In this document: positions 63,470-64,000 of the stretch, piece by piece
Numbering within the stretch: the stretch's first letter is position 1
How the letters are laid out: the number at the start of each line of letters is the position of its first letter
Origin: Hymenobacter terricola
Lineage (GTDB): Bacteria; Bacteroidota; Bacteroidia; Cytophagales; Hymenobacteraceae
Length of the DNA stretch: 64,000 bases
Assembly: GCF_017921975.2 (NCBI RefSeq)
Contig: NZ_JAGEMO020000001.1
Location: forward strand, 620,001 to 684,000
Reading direction: 5' to 3'
Position numbers and translations under genes: made by a program
Notes under the pieces: generated by a model
Databases searched by the model: none
Told to the model about the DNA's origin: nothing
The model's input: only the letters and a program-made list of their open reading frames with translations

Positions 63470-63550
63470 AATCAGTGACCAGTTAACCGTGAGCAGTTAA
63501 CAATCAAAGGTTCGTTGCTAACTGCTCACGGTTAACTGTTCACTGATTTT
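63468..63550. repeat. Long inverted repeat between thrA and thrB
   Basis: 36-bp arms (63468-63503 and 63515-63550) with two mismatches and an 11-nt loop. The arm contains the near-tandem words CAGTTAAC, GAGCAGTTAAC and CAGTGA. The left arm begins within the thrA stop codon and the right arm ends one base before thrB's ATG. Confidence 0.9.
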
Positions 63551-63551
63551 C

Positions 63552-64000
63552 ATGCCCCGTTCCGTTCTCGTTCATTCCCCCGCCACGCTCTCCAACCTGG
63601 GCTGCGGCTTCGATGTGTTTGGCCTGGCCCTAGCCGCTCCCTACGACGTTATTCGCGTCACGCGCACCGATGAGCCGGGCGTCCGCATTCAGCACCTCGA
63701 CTCCTACAACCTGTCTACCGACCCGCTGCATAACGTGGCCGGCGTAGCCTTGCTGGCGATGCTGGAAGAAGTGCCTGAAACGATGGGCTTCGACGTTGAG
63801 ATTACTAAGGGCATCATGCCGGGCAGCGGGGTGGGCAGCAGCGCGGCCAGCTCGGTGGGGGCAGTGGTGGCAGCCAATGTGCTGTTGGGCAATCGCTTTA
63901 CCAAAATGCAGCTGGTGAATTTCGCGATGGAAGGCGAGGCCGTGGCCTCCGGCGCCCGCCATGCCGACAACATCGCGCCGGCTATTTTCGGGGGCTTTAC
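63552..64000 (+). CDS. thrB: Homoserine kinase, 3' end outside window
   Basis: The first 149 residues of a GHMP-family kinase that phosphorylates homoserine to O-phosphohomoserine. N-terminal SPATLSNLGCGFDVFGLAL and the ATP loop PGSGVGSSAASSVGAVVAAN are diagnostic. The C-terminal half runs off the right edge. The ATG at 63552 follows the inverted repeat directly, so ribosome access may depend on that hairpin. It forms a pathway unit with thrA; a thrC gene is expected next. Confidence 0.95.
   Translation, partial: MPRSVLVHSPATLSNLGCGFDVFGLALAAPYDVIRVTRTDEPGVRIQHLDSYNLSTDPLHNVAGVALLAMLEEVPETMGFDVEITKGIMPGSGVGSSAASSVGAVVAANVLLGNRFTKMQLVNFAMEGEAVASGARHADNIAPAIFGGF

Overview
The window comes from a GC-rich member of the Bacteroidota, most likely Hymenobacter or a close relative (Cytophagales). 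Four kinds of evidence point there. Several large secreted proteins end in type IX secretion (T9SS) sorting domains. Many genes have the Bacteroidota sigma -7 element TAnnTTTG close to the start codon and no clear Shine-Dalgarno sequence. Lipoproteins with Bacteroidota-type lipoboxes are common, as are families typical of this phylum (PafA phosphatase, a DUF4783-like protein, the LutB and M28 types seen here). No rRNA, tRNA or CRISPR array was seen. Most of the window looks chromosomal. The only clear mobile element is one IS4-family insertion sequence at 53833-55413.

Layout. 1-15100: an RCC1-repeat surface protein cut by the window edge, a HAD phosphatase, PafA alkaline phosphatase, a four-helix-bundle protein, inorganic pyrophosphatase, a UbiA-like membrane protein, bifunctional NAD(P)HX repair enzyme, an RBBP9-type hydrolase, a PAS histidine kinase, an XRE-type regulator, MsrB, a YD-repeat T9SS protein and L-serine dehydratase. 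15115-28451: a 2120-residue T9SS beta-helix protein, an ion-channel-like protein, LutB, two M28 peptidase paralogues and IspF. 28780-36170: a TetR/TolC/adaptor/RND efflux operon, followed by an acyl-carrier-protein-like gene that has Thr where the phosphopantetheine Ser should be. 36271-42828: YkvA, an ECF sigma factor with an anti-sigma/trypsin fusion, and an McrB/McrC pair split by a frameshifted beta-barrel gene. 42960-53752: lipoproteins, a 2OG-Fe(II) oxygenase, a chromate transporter, an acyltransferase, CbpA/CbpM, a ZIP transporter and NadC. 53833-64000: the IS, a DUF4783-like protein, GpmI, a beta-helix lipoprotein, PrfA, ThrA and the start of ThrB.

Functional links. Threonine synthesis is represented by thrA-thrB running off the right edge. 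The efflux genes form one operon with the TetR gene in front. A 12-bp-arm palindrome lies between the -33 and -7 regions of the tetR promoter and is a good candidate autoregulatory operator. The ECF sigma gene and the membrane-anchored trypsin-like protein form an envelope-stress-like pair. CbpA and CbpM form a co-chaperone/modulator pair.

The least ordinary content is between the genes. Long near-perfect inverted repeats (28-49-bp arms) recur. At least four copies, and a shorter fifth, share one arm consensus and look like a REP/REPIN-type dispersed family. Others have unrelated arms, including a perfect 34-bp-arm, 3-nt-loop palindrome. The IS appears to have landed in the loop of the terminator of the DUF4783-like gene. 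I see no convincing, wholly new multi-gene system; the strongest leads are the hairpin family, the split McrBC locus, the sigma/anti-sigma-protease fusion and the serine-less ACP-like protein.
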